Made by a program: the position numbers and the translations under genes. From an uncultured Bacteroides sp. (GTDB lineage Bacteria; Bacteroidota; Bacteroidia; Bacteroidales; Bacteroidaceae): DNA of 21,344 nucleotides. This document shows positions 8,592 to 16,169 of this stretch, piece after piece (position 1 is the first letter of the stretch; each line of letters begins with the position of its first letter). Location: positions 1 to 21,344 of the forward strand of contig CABROZ010000030.1 of NCBI GenBank assembly GCA_902472795.1. Direction: 5' to 3'. The notes under the pieces were generated by a model. The model made no database searches and had not been told where the DNA came from. It saw only the letters and a list, made by a program, of their open reading frames with translations.

Positions 8592-8648
8592 AAAGCAGCC
8601 GTTTCCCGTAGAGAAACATGAGTTTCGTCAGGGGGAAACGGCTGCTTT
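8592..8648 (+). terminator. Strong hairpin after the metalloprotease gene
   Basis: The arms 8592-8607 and 8633-8648 form a perfect 16-bp stem with a 25-base loop, 33 bases after the stop codon. It lies between the convergent metalloprotease and rnr genes and may end transcripts from both sides. Confidence 0.7.
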
Positions 8649-8670
8649 CGTTATAGATCTGCTGAAGTGT

Positions 8671-8680
8671 GGGGGGGGGG
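8671..8680 (+). repeat. Ten-base G homopolymer
   Basis: An uninterrupted run of ten G lies between the terminator hairpin and the 3' end of rnr. It is outside any gene. Runs of this length are unstable in replication and sequencing, so its exact length is uncertain. Confidence 0.8.
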
Positions 8681-8706
8681 CGAAGCAGGCCTTGTTGTCT
8701 CTGCTC

Positions 8707-10863
8707 CTATTCCTCCAAAGCAAAGTCTAATTGTTTTTTCTCCAGGTTGGCTCGTGCTACCCGTACGGTGATGGGGTCGCCTAAGCTGTATGTACGCTTT
8801 TTGCGGCGTCCGCGCAGGCAGTAGTTCTTTTCGTCAAACTCGTAATAGTCGTCGTCCAGGTCGCGGATGGGGATCATTCCTTCGCATTTGTTTTCGTTCA
8901 GTTCGACGTAAAGCCCCCATTCGGTGACGCCTGATATCACGCCGTCATATACCTGACCCAGTCGTTCGGTCATAAATTCCACTTGCTTGTATTTGATGCT
9001 TGCTCGTTCGGCATTGGCAGCCAGTTGTTCCATGGCACTGGAGTGCTCGCACAAGGCTTCGTATTTCTTTTCGCTGACGCTGCGTCCGTGTTCGTCCAAA
9101 TATTTGGTAAGCAGGCGGTGAACCATCATGTCGGGATAGCGACGGATGGGCGAGGTGAAGTGCGTGTAATAGTCGAATGCCAGTCCGTAGTGGCCGATGT
9201 TGTGCACCGAATAGCGTGCTTTCTGCATGGCTCGTATCGAGACGGTTTCTATCAGGTTTTCTTCTTTCTTCCCCTGAATGTCGTCCAGCAGGTGATTAAT
9301 GGATTTCGACACATCGGCTTTTGTGCCCGAAGTGCGCAGCTTGTAGCCGAATCGGGCGATGAATTGCGCCAGATTGTCCAACTTCTCCGGGTCGGGCAGG
9401 TCGTGGATACGGTAGGGGAATACTTTGGCTTTCTTGCCTTTGGGTACACGCCCGATGCGTTCGGCTACTGTCCGGTTGGCCAGCAGCATGAATTCTTCGA
9501 CCAGCTTGTTGGCGTCTTTCGAGACTTTGAAATATACGCTGATCGGCTTGCCTTTTTCGTCGATTTCGAATTTCACTTCGTAGCGGTCGAAGTTGATGGC
9601 GCCGGCGGCAAAGCGTTTCTCGCGCAACAGTTTGGCCAGTCGGTCTAATTCCAGGATTTCTTCTTTGTAGTCGCCTTCGCCCGTTTCGATGGTTTGCTGG
9701 GCTTCTTCGTAGGTGAAGCGGCGGTTGCTCTTGATGATGGTGTGCACGATGCGCGAGTCGATGACTTCGGCTTTTTCGTTCATCTGGAAGATGACGGAGT
9801 AGGCCAGCTTTTCTTCGTCGGGACGCAGGGAGCAGATGTAGTTGCACAGTCGTTCGGGAAGCATCGGTATGGTGCGGTCCACCAGATAGACGGAAGTGGC
9901 GCGTTTCTCGGCTTCCTTGTCGATGATGCTGCCTTCCTTGACGTAGTGTGTCACGTCGGCAATGTGTACGCCTACTTCCCACAGGCCGTCTTTCAGCTTG
10001 CGGATGGAGAGGGCGTCGTCGAAGTCTTTGGCATCTTTGGGGTCGATGGTGAAGGTTGTCACTTGGCGGAAGTCTTCGCGTCGGGCTATCTCCTCGGCAG
10101 GTATTTCGTCGGGGATGCGGTCGGCGGCTTTCTCTACGGCTGCCGGATAGGTGTAGGGCAGGCCGTATTCGGCCAGGATGGCGTGCATCTCGGTGTTGTT
10201 TTCGCCGGCTCGTCCCAGTATGTCGATGACTTGTCCGATGGGATTCTTTGCCTTGTCGGGCCATTCGATGACTTTCACGATGGCCTTATCGCCGCTTTTG
10301 CCGCCTTTCAGCTTGTCTTTCGGTATGAAGATGTCGTTGGCTAAGGTGCGGTTTTCGGTGACTAGGAAGGCGTACGATTTGGCTACTTCGAGGGTGCCTA
10401 TAAAGGTGTCGTTGGCCCGTTCAAGGATTTCAATCACTTCTCCTTCGGCTTCACGTCCGCGTCGTTTGGCGTAGAAGGCTATTTTTACCCTGTCGTTGTT
10501 CATGGCGTGTGCCGAGTTGCGTTCGGCAATGAAGATGGGGTCTCCTCCGTCGTCGGGGATGAAGGAGTTCTTTCCGTTGCTTTTGCGCTGGAAGGTTCCT
10601 GTCATCTCTACTCCATGGACGTTGAGTTTGAATTTGTTTTTATCCGTTTCGTTGATGTAGTCATCATCCTTCAGCTCGTGCAATACGTCTATGCACAGCA
10701 TTTTCAGCGGATGTGTGGTTAGGTGGAGCTGTTCGAAGATGTATTTCAGTGGCAAAACTTCGCCCTGTTTCTGGTGGAAGAAGTCGAGTAGGGCTTTTAC
10801 CAGTTCTTTTTTGGTCATTCGTTTGCCGGCTTTCTTCTCTTTCTTTTCTTTTTTCTTTCCCAT
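8707..10863 (-). CDS. rnr: Ribonuclease R
   Basis: 718 residues, the usual length of Bacteroidetes RNase R. This processive 3'-to-5' exoribonuclease degrades structured RNA in mRNA decay and rRNA quality control. Order of parts: a Lys-rich start, an N-terminal winged-helix-like region (about 16-85), cold-shock-like OB folds (about 85-215), the RNB catalytic domain with TIDPKDAKDFDDALS giving the metal-binding aspartates Asp274, Asp280, Asp282 and Asp283, and a C-terminal S1 domain from about VYDGVISGVTEWGLYVEL to the end. The run ending HYTHFTSPIRRYPDMMVHR-type residues near the end of RNB is also typical. The start at 10863 is the first ATG and gives the expected basic N-terminus. A -7-like CAAAGATA (plus strand 10917-10924, read as TATCTTTG on minus) lies upstream, without a clear -33 element. 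Monocistronic. Confidence 0.96.
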   Translation of the reverse strand: MGKKKEKKEKKAGKRMTKKELVKALLDFFHQKQGEVLPLKYIFEQLHLTTHPLKMLCIDVLHELKDDDYINETDKNKFKLNVHGVEMTGTFQRKSNGKNSFIPDDGGDPIFIAERNSAHAMNNDRVKIAFYAKRRGREAEGEVIEILERANDTFIGTLEVAKSYAFLVTENRTLANDIFIPKDKLKGGKSGDKAIVKVIEWPDKAKNPIGQVIDILGRAGENNTEMHAILAEYGLPYTYPAAVEKAADRIPDEIPAEEIARREDFRQVTTFTIDPKDAKDFDDALSIRKLKDGLWEVGVHIADVTHYVKEGSIIDKEAEKRATSVYLVDRTIPMLPERLCNYICSLRPDEEKLAYSVIFQMNEKAEVIDSRIVHTIIKSNRRFTYEEAQQTIETGEGDYKEEILELDRLAKLLREKRFAAGAINFDRYEVKFEIDEKGKPISVYFKVSKDANKLVEEFMLLANRTVAERIGRVPKGKKAKVFPYRIHDLPDPEKLDNLAQFIARFGYKLRTSGTKADVSKSINHLLDDIQGKKEENLIETVSIRAMQKARYSVHNIGHYGLAFDYYTHFTSPIRRYPDMMVHRLLTKYLDEHGRSVSEKKYEALCEHSSAMEQLAANAERASIKYKQVEFMTERLGQVYDGVISGVTEWGLYVELNENKCEGMIPIRDLDDDYYEFDEKNYCLRGRRKKRTYSLGDPITVRVARANLEKKQLDFALEE

Positions 10864-11019
10864 AATGTCGATCGTTTATTTAGGTAGGAGGAGACGAACC
10901 TGTTGTTAGGCTTCTACAAAGATAACAAACATTTGGATTCGGTAGTTCAGAAGAGGTCTAAATTCTTGCTGATGTGCAGATTTTAGGGATACAGAAAGTC
11001 GCTCGTAACAGAATTGTAG

Positions 11020-11027
11020 TATCTTTG
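11020..11027 (+). promoter_or_regulatory. Probable -7 element for the CDF transporter operon
   Basis: TATCTTTG exactly matches TAnnTTTG, but no TTTG or TTG stands at the usual distance upstream. Transcription would start near 11033, very close to the first ATG (11041), which makes the second in-frame ATG at 11053 a plausible true start. Confidence 0.5.
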
Positions 11028-11040
11028 CTCTCCCTTTTTA

Positions 11041-12030
11041 ATGAATTTCGTTATGAGTTCACAACCATTGAATCAGAAAGAGAAAAGTGAAGAGGCTGCC
11101 CGTGAGGCAGGCATCTATCGGGTTACGCTGGTAGGCAGCGTAGTCAATCTGTTATTGCTTGTATTTAAGTTTGTGGCAGGTATCTACGGGCATAGTGCGG
11201 CTATGCTGGCCGATGCCGTTCACTCGTTGTCCGACTTTGTGACGGACATCATTGTGATTGTCTTTGTACGCATTTCGTCGAAGCCCGAAGACGAGGGGCA
11301 CGACTACGGTCATGGCAAGTACGAGACGCTGGCTACTGCCATTATCGGTTTGATTTTGTTGTTTGTCGGTTTCGGCATTCTGTGGAATGGCGCCACTTCC
11401 ATCTGGGAGTTCTGGCGGGGAGGCGAACTGAAGGAACCGGGTATGCTGGCCTTGTGGGCGGCATTAGTTTCCATTGTTTTCAAAGAGCTGCTCTATCAGT
11501 ACACCGTTTTCAAGGGTCGTAAGCTGAATTCGCAGGCCGTAGTGGCCAATGCCTGGCACCATCGCAGTGATGCACTTTCGTCCATCGGTACGGCTATCGG
11601 CATTGGTGGAGCCATTCTGTTGGGCGAGCGTTGGCTGATTCTCGACCCCTTGGCAGCCGTGGTAGTCAGCTTTTTCATCATGAAGGTAGCCATTCAGTTG
11701 CTGGTGCCTTGTATCGAAGAACTGCTGGAAAAGTCGTTGCCTGCCGAGGTGGAGGACAAAATCAAGCAGGAAATCCTTTCGTTTCCGGGCGTTACTTCAC
11801 CGCATCATTTGCGTACACGCCGGATTGGCAGCAGTTATGCCATCGAGGTGCACATCCGCATGGATGGAAACATTTCGTTGGAAGAGGCGCATCATACCGC
11901 TACGGCAATCGAAAACCGCCTGAAGAGTGAATTTGGAAACCGTACCTACATCAATATTCACATGGAACCCCAGCCTCACTCTCAGGTCCTTTCTCAAGAC
12001 AAGGGGAAGAGTGGAGAGAAAGAATCATAA
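11041..12030 (+). CDS. Cation diffusion facilitator (CDF) family transporter
   Basis: 329 residues. CDF proteins export divalent metal ions, typically zinc or iron, by proton antiport across the inner membrane. The sequence shows about six membrane segments between residues 27 and 225. TM2 holds HSLSDFVTD (Asp65, Asp69) and TM5 holds HHRSD (His173, Asp177), together the DDHD tetrahedral site known from the zinc transporter YiiP. GHGKYE (about 90-95) is also a family signature. A cytoplasmic dimerisation domain follows (about 230-310). The first ATG is 11041; ATG 11053 is equally likely. The last 20 or so residues look unconserved and end in a low-complexity stretch. The stop codon overlaps the ATG at 12030, and the epimerase gene follows on the same strand. 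The metal cannot be assigned with confidence; zinc is the first guess. Confidence 0.93.
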   Translation: MNFVMSSQPLNQKEKSEEAAREAGIYRVTLVGSVVNLLLLVFKFVAGIYGHSAAMLADAVHSLSDFVTDIIVIVFVRISSKPEDEGHDYGHGKYETLATAIIGLILLFVGFGILWNGATSIWEFWRGGELKEPGMLALWAALVSIVFKELLYQYTVFKGRKLNSQAVVANAWHHRSDALSSIGTAIGIGGAILLGERWLILDPLAAVVVSFFIMKVAIQLLVPCIEELLEKSLPAEVEDKIKQEILSFPGVTSPHHLRTRRIGSSYAIEVHIRMDGNISLEEAHHTATAIENRLKSEFGNRTYINIHMEPQPHSQVLSQDKGKSGEKES

Positions 12031-12102
12031 TGCAAGGCGATTGGCAAAGAAAGAATATGAGTACCCATGATATGACAGAGAAAAAGAATCCCGCATCTTC
12101 CT

Positions 12103-12121
12103 CCCTCTCTCAGGGAGAGGG
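12103..12121. repeat. Small palindrome at the CDF/epimerase junction
   Basis: CCCTCTC (12103-12109) and GAGAGGG (12115-12121) form a 7-bp stem with a 5-base loop in the only non-coding room between the two genes, if the epimerase starts at 12129. It looks like a short intergenic element rather than coding sequence. Confidence 0.45.
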
Positions 12122-12128
12122 GAAGGGG

Positions 12129-13133
12129 ATGAGGCTCTTGGTTACCGGTGCCAGTGGCTTTATCGGAAGTTTTTTAGTAGAAGAAGCGTTGCGTCGGGGA
12201 TTCGACACCTGGGCCGGAATCCGGGCATCGAGTAGCCGGAAATACCTGCAACAGCCTGAACTGCACTTTCTGGAACTGGACTTTGCACATGCCGACCGCC
12301 TGTCCAGTCAGCTTAAGGCTCATCGTGAAGTTCATGGATCGTTCGATTACATCATTCATTGTGCCGGAGCTACCAAATGCATCAATCAGGCCGATTTCGA
12401 CCGTGTGAACTACGAACAGACTCGTGCGTTTGCCGATACGCTGCTTCGTCTCGATATGGTGCCGCAGCAGTTTGCTTTCATCAGTACGCTAAGTGTCTTC
12501 GGCCCTATCCACGAAGATACGTACGAGCCTATCCGCGAGGCGGATACTCCCCAACCCAATACCGCATACGGACGCAGCAAGTTGAAGGCTGAACAATATC
12601 TGATGGGACTGGAAGACTTTCCTTATGTGTTCTACCGTCCTACAGGGGTTTACGGACCTCGCGAGCGCGATTATTTCCTGATGGCTGAGTCTATCAAGCG
12701 GCATACCGACTTCTCGGTAGGGTATCGTCGGCAGGACTTGACTTTCGTCTATGTGAAGGATGTCGTGCAGGCTGTCTTTCTGGGCATCGAGCGTCAGGTG
12801 TCACGACGTGCCTATTTCCTGTCCGACGGGCAGGTGTATGCCAGCCGTACCTTTTCCGACCTGATATGTCGCGAACTGGGTAATCCGCTGATTATTCGCA
12901 TCCGATGTCCGTTATTTCTGTTGAAAGTCGTATCTTTGCTCGCTGAGCGTTGGGCGCGGCTTAGGAATACAGCGAGCACGCTCAACCGTGACAAGTATAA
13001 TATAATGAAACAACGCAACTGGCAGTGCGACATTACTCCCGCCGTCCGCGAGCTGGGCTATCGGCCCGCTTACGACCTGGATCGTGGTGTGAGGGAGACC
13101 ATTGCCTGGTATAAGAAGGAAGGATGGCTTTAG
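12129..13133 (+). CDS. Extended SDR: NAD-dependent epimerase/dehydratase/reductase
   Basis: 334 residues from the ATG at 12129. The Rossmann-type nucleotide-binding motif TGASGFIGS stands at residues 5-13, right where family members normally start. The catalytic YxxxK is seen as AYGRSKLKAEQYL, preceded by the serine-containing FISTLSVFG. The frame is open back to ATG 12030, but that 33-residue extension is low-complexity and includes a small palindrome, so I prefer 12129. The family acts on nucleotide sugars or reduces ketones of sterol or sphingoid type; substrate unknown. It overlaps the PAP2-like gene by 10 bases, which suggests co-translation and a common pathway. Since Bacteroides make sphingolipids, a lipid-ketone reductase is one possible role, but that is inference from context only. 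Confidence 0.85.
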   Translation: MRLLVTGASGFIGSFLVEEALRRGFDTWAGIRASSSRKYLQQPELHFLELDFAHADRLSSQLKAHREVHGSFDYIIHCAGATKCINQADFDRVNYEQTRAFADTLLRLDMVPQQFAFISTLSVFGPIHEDTYEPIREADTPQPNTAYGRSKLKAEQYLMGLEDFPYVFYRPTGVYGPRERDYFLMAESIKRHTDFSVGYRRQDLTFVYVKDVVQAVFLGIERQVSRRAYFLSDGQVYASRTFSDLICRELGNPLIIRIRCPLFLLKVVSLLAERWARLRNTASTLNRDKYNIMKQRNWQCDITPAVRELGYRPAYDLDRGVRETIAWYKKEGWL

Positions 13134-14089
13134 ATATATTCAAGATGGTAGATACCCGTAAGGGACTGTTTGCGATAGAAAAAGTATCGCTTATCTACAA
13201 CCTGCTGACGTCGATACTGATACTCTTTCTGTATCAGCAGTTAGATCACCCGCTACGCATGCTGGGCGACCGTGCGCTGATAGCAGGTATGACATTCCTG
13301 CTGATGTATCTTTACCGGCTGGCACCTTGTAAGTTCTCTGCATTCATACGTGTAACGATACAGATGGCGCTGTTGTCTTACTGGTATCCGGATACTTACG
13401 AGTTCAACCGTCTTTTTCCCAATCTTGACCACATCTTTGCTTCGGCCGAACAATGGCTGTTTGGCGGACAACCAGCCATCTGGTTTGCCGAGCGGCTGCC
13501 TTACATGTGGGTGAGCGAGCCGCTCAATATGGGTTATTTTTTCTATTATCCCATGATGCTGGTCATCGTGTTGTGGTACTTCATTCATCGCTTCGACCTG
13601 TTGGAAAAAGTATCGTTCGTCATCATTTCCTCCTTTTTCCTTTACTATTTCTTCTACATTTTTGTGCCTGTAGCAGGGCCGCAGTTCTATTTTCCGGCTA
13701 TCGGTATGGACAATGCCCTTCAGGGAGTTTTTCCGGCTATTGGCGACTATTTCAATCACAATCAGGAGTTGTTGCCCGGTCCGGGCTACGAACATGGCTT
13801 TTTCTATAACCTCGTAGAGAGCTCGCAACGGGTTGGCGAACGTCCTACCGCCGCTTTCCCGTCGTCGCATGTGGGCATTTCTACCATTCTGATGATTATG
13901 GCGTGGCGTGGCAGCCGTTGGCTTTTCGCCTGTCTGATGCCTTTCTACGTGCTTCTGTGCTGTGCGACGGTATACATTCAGGCTCACTACCTGATCGATG
14001 CCATAGCGGGCTTTATTTCGGCTTTCGGACTTTACGTTTTGACGACATGGATGTATAAACGCTGGTTCGAGCAGCCAATGTTCCGCTGA
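13124..14089 (+). CDS. PAP2/AUR1-like integral membrane phosphatase or phosphotransferase
   Basis: 321 residues with about six hydrophobic segments. The PAP2 signature appears as FPSSHVG (Ser248, His249) and, near the last membrane segment, YIQAHYLIDAIAG (His288, Asp292). The Arg that often precedes this last motif in soluble-type PAP2 enzymes is not present in the usual SR form, and the whole layout is closer to the AUR1/inositol-phosphoceramide-synthase-like branch than to small undecaprenyl pyrophosphatases. Such enzymes act on lipid phosphates or transfer phospho-head groups at the membrane surface. It begins inside the end of the epimerase gene (ATG 13124, stop of the former 13131-13133). 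Head-group transfer to ceramide is a possibility in a sphingolipid-making genus, but a plain lipid phosphatase is as likely. Confidence 0.85.
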   Translation: MALDIFKMVDTRKGLFAIEKVSLIYNLLTSILILFLYQQLDHPLRMLGDRALIAGMTFLLMYLYRLAPCKFSAFIRVTIQMALLSYWYPDTYEFNRLFPNLDHIFASAEQWLFGGQPAIWFAERLPYMWVSEPLNMGYFFYYPMMLVIVLWYFIHRFDLLEKVSFVIISSFFLYYFFYIFVPVAGPQFYFPAIGMDNALQGVFPAIGDYFNHNQELLPGPGYEHGFFYNLVESSQRVGERPTAAFPSSHVGISTILMIMAWRGSRWLFACLMPFYVLLCCATVYIQAHYLIDAIAGFISAFGLYVLTTWMYKRWFEQPMFR

Positions 14090-14128
14090 TGCCAATGTGC
14101 TAAGAAACTCCTTCGGAATCTTTCATTT

Positions 14129-14260
14129 CAAAACCCTGTGGGTTTTCATTCAAAATGCCCGGACTTTCTTCTCAAAACGCGTGGGCTTTTCAAGCAAAAC
14201 ACGTGGCCTTTTGAGACAAAACACGAGGGCTTTTCGGGCAAAATGCGTGGGCTTCTCCGA
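14129..14260. repeat. Six imperfect 22-bp tandem repeats
   Basis: Six units begin at 14129, 14151, 14173, 14195, 14217 and 14239, each starting CAAAA and most continuing with CGTGGGCTTTT or a close variant. The register is exact: no insertions or deletions in 132 bases, although the sequence varies. The array lies between the convergent PAP2-like and dus genes. Because 22 is not a multiple of three, a short open frame across it is not selected coding sequence. CGTGGGCTTT also appears in the array at 20950-21059. Confidence 0.9.
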
Positions 14261-14287
14261 CCGGACTCCTCTTCCATAGTCCGGTCG
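14258..14287. terminator. Hairpin between convergent PAP2-like and dus genes
   Basis: CGACCGGACT (14258-14267) and AGTCCGGTCG (14278-14287) form a perfect 10-bp stem with a 10-base loop. It abuts the end of the 22-bp repeat array and sits 30 bases past the dus stop codon. No strong T-run on either side; probably a bidirectional terminator. Confidence 0.6.
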
Positions 14288-14317
14288 TAATCATTGTCAG
14301 AGCTACGACCGCAGCTT

Positions 14318-15304
14318 TCAGCCGGGAAAGAACCGCTGTCTGATGTCGTCGAAGATGCGGTACAGTTCGTCTTTCGTCTCGGCCCGCAGCATGGCGATGC
14401 GTGTATCGCGGAAGTTGGGCAAGCCTTTGAATACCGGGCTGGCTGCCAGATGCCGGCGTACGTGCAGGATGCCGCGTCGTTCGTCCAGCAGGTTGACGCT
14501 GTCTTCTACTTCTTGTCGCAGTACGTCCATGCACCATTGGGGTGTCAGGGCAGGCAATTCTTCGCCCGTCTCCAGATAGTGTTTTACTTCTTTGAATATC
14601 CACGGACGTCCGAAACTGGCGCGGCCTATCATGATGGCATCCACACCATACTGTTCGAAGCATTCGCGGGCACGCTGCGGAGTAGTGACATCGCCGTTGC
14701 CGATGATGGGGATGTGCATCCGCGGGTTCTTCTTTACTTCACCAATGAGCGTCCAGTCGGCTTCGCCGGTGTACATCTGTGCGCGGGTACGGCCGTGAAT
14801 GGTCAGAGCACTGATGCCGCAGTCCTGCAACTGTTCGGCCAGGCTGACGATGATCTTGTGGTCGGCATCCCAGCCCAGGCGGGTTTTTACGGTGACGGGA
14901 ATCTTCACCGCATCGACTACCGAGCGGGTGATTTCGAGCATCAACGGAATGTTCTGAAGCATGCCCGCTCCTGCTCCCTTACCAGCCACCCGCTTCACGG
15001 GACAGCCGAAGTTCAGGTCCAGGATGTCGGGGCGCGCCTGCTCTACTATTTTGGCGGCTTCGACCATCGTTGCCGTGTCGCGTCCATATATCTGTATGGC
15101 TACGGGGCGTTCTTCGTCGCTGATGTTCAGTTTCTGTTCCGTCTTGCTGACAGAGCGAATCAGCGCGTCGGCCGATACGAATTCGGTATATACCATGTCG
15201 GCACCGAAGCGTTTGCACATCAGTCGGAAAGCAGGGTCGGTAACGTCCTCCATCGGGGCGAGGAGTACAGGGCGTTCGCCCAAGTCTATGTTGGCTATCT
15301 TCAT
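14318..15304 (-). CDS. dusB: tRNA-dihydrouridine synthase (DusB-like)
   Basis: 328 residues. Dus enzymes use FMN and NADPH to reduce uridines in tRNA to dihydrouridine. The TIM-barrel core shows APMEDVTD (16-23), the catalytic cysteine in NFGCPVKR (Cys101), the FMN-phosphate site TVKTRLGW (about 138-145), TIHGRTRAQMYTG and the strand GNGDVTTPQRA. The final helical domain (about 240-328) fits the tRNA-binding domain. Length and motifs fit the DusB/Nif3-like bacterial branch; distinguishing DusA, B and C needs a tree. Start ATG 15304; a -7-like TACTTTTG on the minus strand (15332-15325) lies just upstream, with no clear -33 element. It is divergent from the MNT/HEPN operon. Confidence 0.94.
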   Translation of the reverse strand: MKIANIDLGERPVLLAPMEDVTDPAFRLMCKRFGADMVYTEFVSADALIRSVSKTEQKLNISDEERPVAIQIYGRDTATMVEAAKIVEQARPDILDLNFGCPVKRVAGKGAGAGMLQNIPLMLEITRSVVDAVKIPVTVKTRLGWDADHKIIVSLAEQLQDCGISALTIHGRTRAQMYTGEADWTLIGEVKKNPRMHIPIIGNGDVTTPQRARECFEQYGVDAIMIGRASFGRPWIFKEVKHYLETGEELPALTPQWCMDVLRQEVEDSVNLLDERRGILHVRRHLAASPVFKGLPNFRDTRIAMLRAETKDELYRIFDDIRQRFFPG

Positions 15305-15362
15305 TTTCTGTTGCGTTTTGGGTGCAAAAGTACGGAAAAAAGAGCAATCTTAGGAGGTAAGA

Positions 15363-15394
15363 TTGCGATATACTGAGTAATATGCTTATCTTTG
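15363..15394 (+). promoter_or_regulatory. Probable promoter of the MNT/HEPN/U32 operon
   Basis: TATCTTTG at 15387-15394 matches TAnnTTTG, with TTG at 15363-15365, 21 bases upstream. Transcription would start near 15400, 15-20 bases before the first ATG (15415). Confidence 0.55.
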
Positions 15395-15414
15395 TGTTTG
15401 AAATGTAAAGCAGA

Positions 15415-15732
15415 ATGTATATGAAACGTCCCGACATTCTTCGTTTGATAGCCGATGCGGTCCGTAGGGTGGCACCTACAGCCCAGACTATCGTATATGG
15501 TTCGGAGGCACGCGGCGATGCCCGTCCCGATTCGGATATTGACCTGCTGATACTGCTTGATAACAACGATGTACTTACGCCCGAAAGGGAGTTGGACTTG
15601 CGCCGTCCGCTTTCGGAACTGGAAGCACAGACGGGTGTTGCCATCAACGTGCTGGTTACTCTGCGTAGCCTTTGGGAAAAGATGGTCAGTCCTTTTACTA
15701 TCAATGTCAATAGGGAGGGAGTCGTGTTATGA
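15415..15732 (+). CDS. Minimal nucleotidyltransferase (MNT), MntA-like partner of HEPN
   Basis: 105 residues. The nucleotidyltransferase core has GSEARGDARPDSDID, an exact GS-x10-DxD motif (Gly29, Ser30, Asp41, Asp43). This family includes MntA antitoxins, which transfer AMP groups to a HEPN toxin. The position where many MNTs carry a third metal-binding Asp reads INV here (Asn78), so catalysis might be altered, although related Bacteroidales proteins may share this. Start 15415 is the first ATG; ATG 15421 (MKRPDIL) is equally good. The stop overlaps the next ATG in an ATGA (15729-15732), a classic sign of translational coupling of a two-gene module. Confidence 0.85.
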   Translation: MYMKRPDILRLIADAVRRVAPTAQTIVYGSEARGDARPDSDIDLLILLDNNDVLTPERELDLRRPLSELEAQTGVAINVLVTLRSLWEKMVSPFTINVNREGVVL

Positions 15733-16169
15733 AGCAGTTGCTGGATGATGAGACGCGGGCAGCTATTGTCGGCTATCGGTTGGAACGTGCCTATAGCACG
15801 CTTGGCGAAGCTGATTTGTTATATGGCGGTGGCTATTTTAATGCTGCTGTAAACCGCTTGTATTATGCCTGTTATTATGCCGCTGTGGCATTGCTGTTGA
15901 GCAAGGGGATAGAAACCGCAACGCACAATGGTGTGAAGACACAGCTGTCCATGCATTTTGTTCGTAACGGAAAGCTTAGCATTGAGCATAGTACGACGTT
16001 TGGCCTGCTTTTCGACAAGCGTCACAGCAGTGATTATAGTGATTTTGCTTATTGTGATGCTGCATTGGTAGAAATGTTGCGCCCGCGGGCGGAGGCTTTC
16101 ATTGATGCGGTAAGCAAACTGACCGAAGAAAAAGAAGATATAAATAACAATGGAACTGAAAGACTTTGA
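15729..16169 (+). CDS. HEPN domain protein, partner of the MNT protein
   Basis: 146 residues, all helical in appearance. The first half has YFNAAVNRLYYACYYAAVALLL, the typical HEPN core helix, and the second half has DKRHSSDYSDF, like the R-x-x-ADY stretch of the PF05168-type HEPN family. HEPN toxins that cut RNA usually carry R-x4-6-H; I see no such spacing (Arg79 to His87 is x7), so the protein may be a non-catalytic or differently active member. With the preceding MNT gene it forms a MNT/HEPN pair, similar in design to MntA/HepT toxin-antitoxin systems. It ends 20 bases inside the U32 gene, so its last seven codons are shared in another frame with the start of that gene. Confidence 0.82.
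   Translation: MKQLLDDETRAAIVGYRLERAYSTLGEADLLYGGGYFNAAVNRLYYACYYAAVALLLSKGIETATHNGVKTQLSMHFVRNGKLSIEHSTTFGLLFDKRHSSDYSDFAYCDAALVEMLRPRAEAFIDAVSKLTEEKEDINNNGTERL

Noticed and set aside
9296..10264. 322-codon second frame inside rnr
   Set aside because: It is an Arg/His/Pro-rich composition typical of a shifted frame of a GC-rich gene; RNase R in the main frame is complete.
13253..14095. 280-codon minus-strand frame
   Set aside because: It lies opposite the PAP2-like gene, whose catalytic motifs are intact.
14129..14260. CRISPR-like array
   Set aside because: The units are contiguous with no spacers, they vary in sequence, and no cas genes are nearby.
14097..14279. Short frame on the plus strand after the PAP2-like gene
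   Set aside because: It is a translation of the 22-bp tandem array; a period not divisible by three argues against coding.
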